The notes below the pieces were generated by a model. The model was not told where the DNA came from. It saw only the letters and a program-made list of their open reading frames with translations, and did not search any database. From Lasioglossum baleicum (lineage: Eukaryota; Arthropoda; Insecta; Hymenoptera; Halictidae): 64,000 nucleotides of DNA. Numbering within the stretch: position 1 is the first letter of the stretch; every line of letters begins with the position of its first letter. The stretch covers positions 558,001 to 622,000 of the forward strand of contig NW_027469121.1 in NCBI RefSeq assembly GCF_051020765.1, given 5' to 3'. A program made the position numbers and the translations under genes. Positions 61,481 through 64,000 of the stretch are shown one piece after another.

Positions 61481-64000
61481 TGCATCCTCTCGCACGTGTT
61501 TTTACTCGACTAGCCTGCGGGATGCATCCTCCCGCACGTGTTTTTACTCGACTAGCCTGCGGGATGCATCCTCTCGCATGTGTTTTTACTCGACTAGCCA
61601 TGCGCATCCCAAAAAACCTGCGCATGCGCATCCCAAAAAACCTGCGCATGCGCATCCCAGAAAACCTGCGCATGCGCATCCCACAAAACCTGCGCATGCG
61701 CATCCCACAAAACCTCGTACGTGTTTTTACTCGACTAGTCGGCGGGATGCATCCTCTCGCACGTGTTTTTACTGGACTAGCCTGCGGGATGCATCCTCTC
61801 GCATGTGTTTTTACTCGACTAGCCTGCGGGATGCATCCTCTCGCACGTGTTTTTGCACGACTAGTCTGCGGGATGCATCCTCTCGCACGTGTTTTTGCTC
61901 GACTAGCCATGCGCATCCCAAAAAACCTGCGCATGCGCATCCCACAAAACCCCGTACGTGTTTTTACTCGACTAGTCGGCGGGATGCATCCTCACGCACG
62001 TGTTTTTACTGGACTAGCCTGCGGGATGCATCCTCTCGCATGTGTTTTTACTCGACTAGCCTGCGGGATGCATCCTCTCGCACGTGTTTTTGCACGACTA
62101 GTCTGCGGGATGCATTCTCTCGCACGTGTTTTTGCTCGACTAGCCATGCGCATCCCAAAAAACCTGCGCATGCGCATGCCAAAAAACCTGCGCATGCGCA
62201 TCCCACAAAACCTGCGCATGCGCATCCCAAAAAACCTGCGCATGCGCATCCCACAAAACCTGCGCATGCGCATCCCACAAAACCTGCGCATGCGCATCCC
62301 ACAAAACCTGCGCATGCGCATCCCACAATACCTCGCACGTGTTTTTACTCGACTAACCTGCGGGATGCATCCTCCCGCACGTGTTTTTACTCGACTAGCC
62401 TGCGGGATGTATCCTCTCGCACGTGTTTTTACTCGACTAGCCTGCGGGATGCATCCTCTCGCACGTGTTTTTACTCGACTAGCCTGCGGGATGCATCCTC
62501 TCGCATGTGTTTTTACTCGACTAGCCATGCGCATCCCAAAAAACCTGCGCATGCGCATCCCAAAAAACCTGCGCATGCGCATCCCACAAAACCTGCGCAT
62601 GCGCATCCCACAGAACCTGCGCATGCGCATCCCACAAAACCTCGCACGTGTTTTTACTCGACTAGCCTGCGGGATGCATCCTCTCGCACGTGTTTTTACT
62701 CGACTAGCCTGCGGGAAGCATCCTCTCGCACGTGTTTTTACTCGACTAGCCTGCGGGAAGCATCCTCTCGCACGTGTTTTTACTCGACTAGCCTGCGGGA
62801 TGCATCCTCTCGCACGTCTTTTTACTCGACTAGCCTGCGGGATGCATCCTCTCGCACGTGTTTTTACTCGACTAGCCTGCGGGATGCATCCTCTCGCACG
62901 TGTTTTTGCTCGACTAGCCTGCGGGATGCATCCTCTCGCACGTGTTTTTGCTCGACTAGCCTGCGGGATGCATCCTCTCGCACGTGTTTTTACTCGACTA
63001 GACTGCGGGATGCATCCTCACGCACGTGTTTTACTCGACTAGCCTGCGGGATGCATCCTCTCGCACGAGTTTTTACTCGACTAGCCTGCGGGATGCATCC
63101 TCTCGCACGTGTTTTTGCTCGACTAGCCTGCGGGATGCATCCTCTCGCACGTGTTTTTGCTCGACTAGCCATGCGCATCCCAAAAAACCTGCGCATGCGC
63201 ATCCCAAAAAACCTGCGCGTGCGCATCCCAAAAAACCTGCGCATGCGCATCCCACAAAACCTCGTACGTGTTTTTACTCGACTAGTCGGCGGGATGCATC
63301 CTCTCGCACGTGTTTTTACTGGACTAGCCTGCGGGATGCATCCTCTCGCACGTGTTTTTACTCGACTAGACTGCGGGATGCATCCTCACGCACGTGTTTT
63401 ACTCGACTAGCCTGCGGGATGCATCCTCTCGCACGTGTTTTTACTCGACTAGCCTGCGGGATGCATCCTCCCGCACCTGTTTTTACTCGACTAGCCTGCG
63501 GGATGCATCCTCTCGCATGTGTTTTTACTCGACTAGCCATGCGCATCCCAAAAAACCTGCGCATGCGCATCCCAAAAAACCTGCGCATGCGCATCCCAGA
63601 AAACCTGCGCATGCGCATCCCACAAAACCTCGCACGTGTTTTTACTGGACTAGCCTGCGGGATGCATCCTCTCGCACGTGTTTTTACTCGACTAGCCTGC
63701 GGGAAGCATCCTCTCGCACGTGTTTTTACTCGACTAGCCTGCGGGAAGCATCCTCTTGCACGTGTTTTTACTCGACTAGCCTGCGGGATGCATCCTCTCG
63801 CACGTGTTTTTACTCGACTAGCCTGCGGGATGCATCCTCTCGCACGTGTTTTTACTCGACTAGCCTGCGGGAAGCATCCTCTCGCACGTGTTTTTACTCG
63901 ACTAGCCTGCGGGAAGCATCCTCTCGCACGTGTTTTTGCTCGACTAGCCTGCGGGATGCATCCTCTCGCACGTGTTTTTCTCGACTAGCCTGCGGGATGC

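Larger units (their letters stand above)
51995..64000. repeat. Satellite array of 42-bp and 24-bp units in higher-order repeats
   Basis: Unit A (42 bp) contains GCACGTGTTTTTACTCGACT and ends TGCGGGAT. Unit B (24 bp) reads CATGCGCATCCCAAAAAACC plus TGCG. Runs of A (about 4-10 units) alternate with runs of B (about 2-9 units). Variants recur in order: GGAAGC for GGATGC, GCTCGAC for ACTCGAC, CACAAAACC for CAAAAAACC, and a 41-bp A unit missing one T. Both units contain palindromes (GGATGCATCC in A, GCGCATGCGC at B-B junctions). Both lengths divide by three, so long stop-free frames arise in several frames; they are not genes. The array continues past the window end. Confidence 0.93.

Noticed and set aside
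51901..63988. Very long open frames (up to 859 codons) on both strands in the satellite, Cys/Arg/Ser-rich products
   Set aside because: Units of 42 and 24 bp are multiples of three and contain no stops in several frames, so open frames follow automatically. Frames are broken at the 41-bp variant units, and there is no start context or family match.
51995..64000. CENP-B-box-like motif in the 42-bp unit (CTCGACTAGCCTGCGGG)
   Set aside because: The spacing between the TCG and CGGG parts is two bases longer than in the box, and the first T is missing.
51995..64000. CRISPR array
   Set aside because: Repeats are contiguous without unique spacers, in a clearly eukaryotic context with LTR elements.

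Overview
The window looks like arthropod (most likely insect) heterochromatin. It contains no host gene that I recognise. From 1 to 51994 it is a nest of copies of one LTR retrotransposon family, inserted into each other. From 51995 to 64000 it is satellite DNA, into which the outermost retroelement had inserted. Signs of an insect Ty3/gypsy (errantivirus-like) origin are a primer-binding site matching the 3' end of tRNA-Ser, 4-bp target-site duplications (TSDs), LTRs running TGT...ACA, a one-knuckle CCHC Gag, a DTGS retropepsin in the -1 frame, and an integrase GPY-type tail in two copies. The assignment to insect is inference.

Nesting, read from exact junctions: satellite > element 0 (minus, 48960-51994 visible) > element 3 (minus, 18971-48959). 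Element 3 holds element 1 (plus, 1881-18970, in its env) and element 4 (minus, 21784-45759, in its gag). Element 1 holds element A (minus, in its 5' LTR, visible as LTR 1-1880) and element 2 (minus, 7473-15641, in its env). Element 4 holds element 5 (plus, 25683-41946, in its pro region), which holds element 6 (minus, 28276-36233, in its gag). The four insertions with both flanks in the window carry exact 4-bp duplications (ACGT, GCGG, GGCG, CTGC). Removing each insertion and one duplication restores the host copy's reading frame. The two LTRs of each complete element have equal length and are almost identical, so the burst is recent.

Each copy has long LTRs (1.95-1.99 kb), a leader with the tRNA-Ser site, gag (452 aa), a -1 frameshift signal, a protease frame, and then, in place of reverse transcriptase, RNase H and integrase core, an in-frame minisatellite. 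No copy encodes reverse transcriptase, so all are non-autonomous and would depend on a relative for replication. Downstream of a shared junction the 3' module differs. Elements 1 and 3 carry a chuvirus-like glycoprotein gene, 2 and 5 a Cys-rich ORF with an acidic tail, 4 and 6 an integrase C-terminal remnant, with an acidic ORF in 6.

The LTR is unusual. It contains a 172-codon sense ORF (called ORF172 here) that is open in all 13 LTR copies. It also has a seven-unit heat-shock-element array, several Maf/ARE-like sites, palindromes and an internal 87-bp duplication. The satellite is built from 42-bp and 24-bp units, both multiples of three, arranged in higher-order repeats. Its very long open frames in both directions are an arithmetic by-product, not genes.
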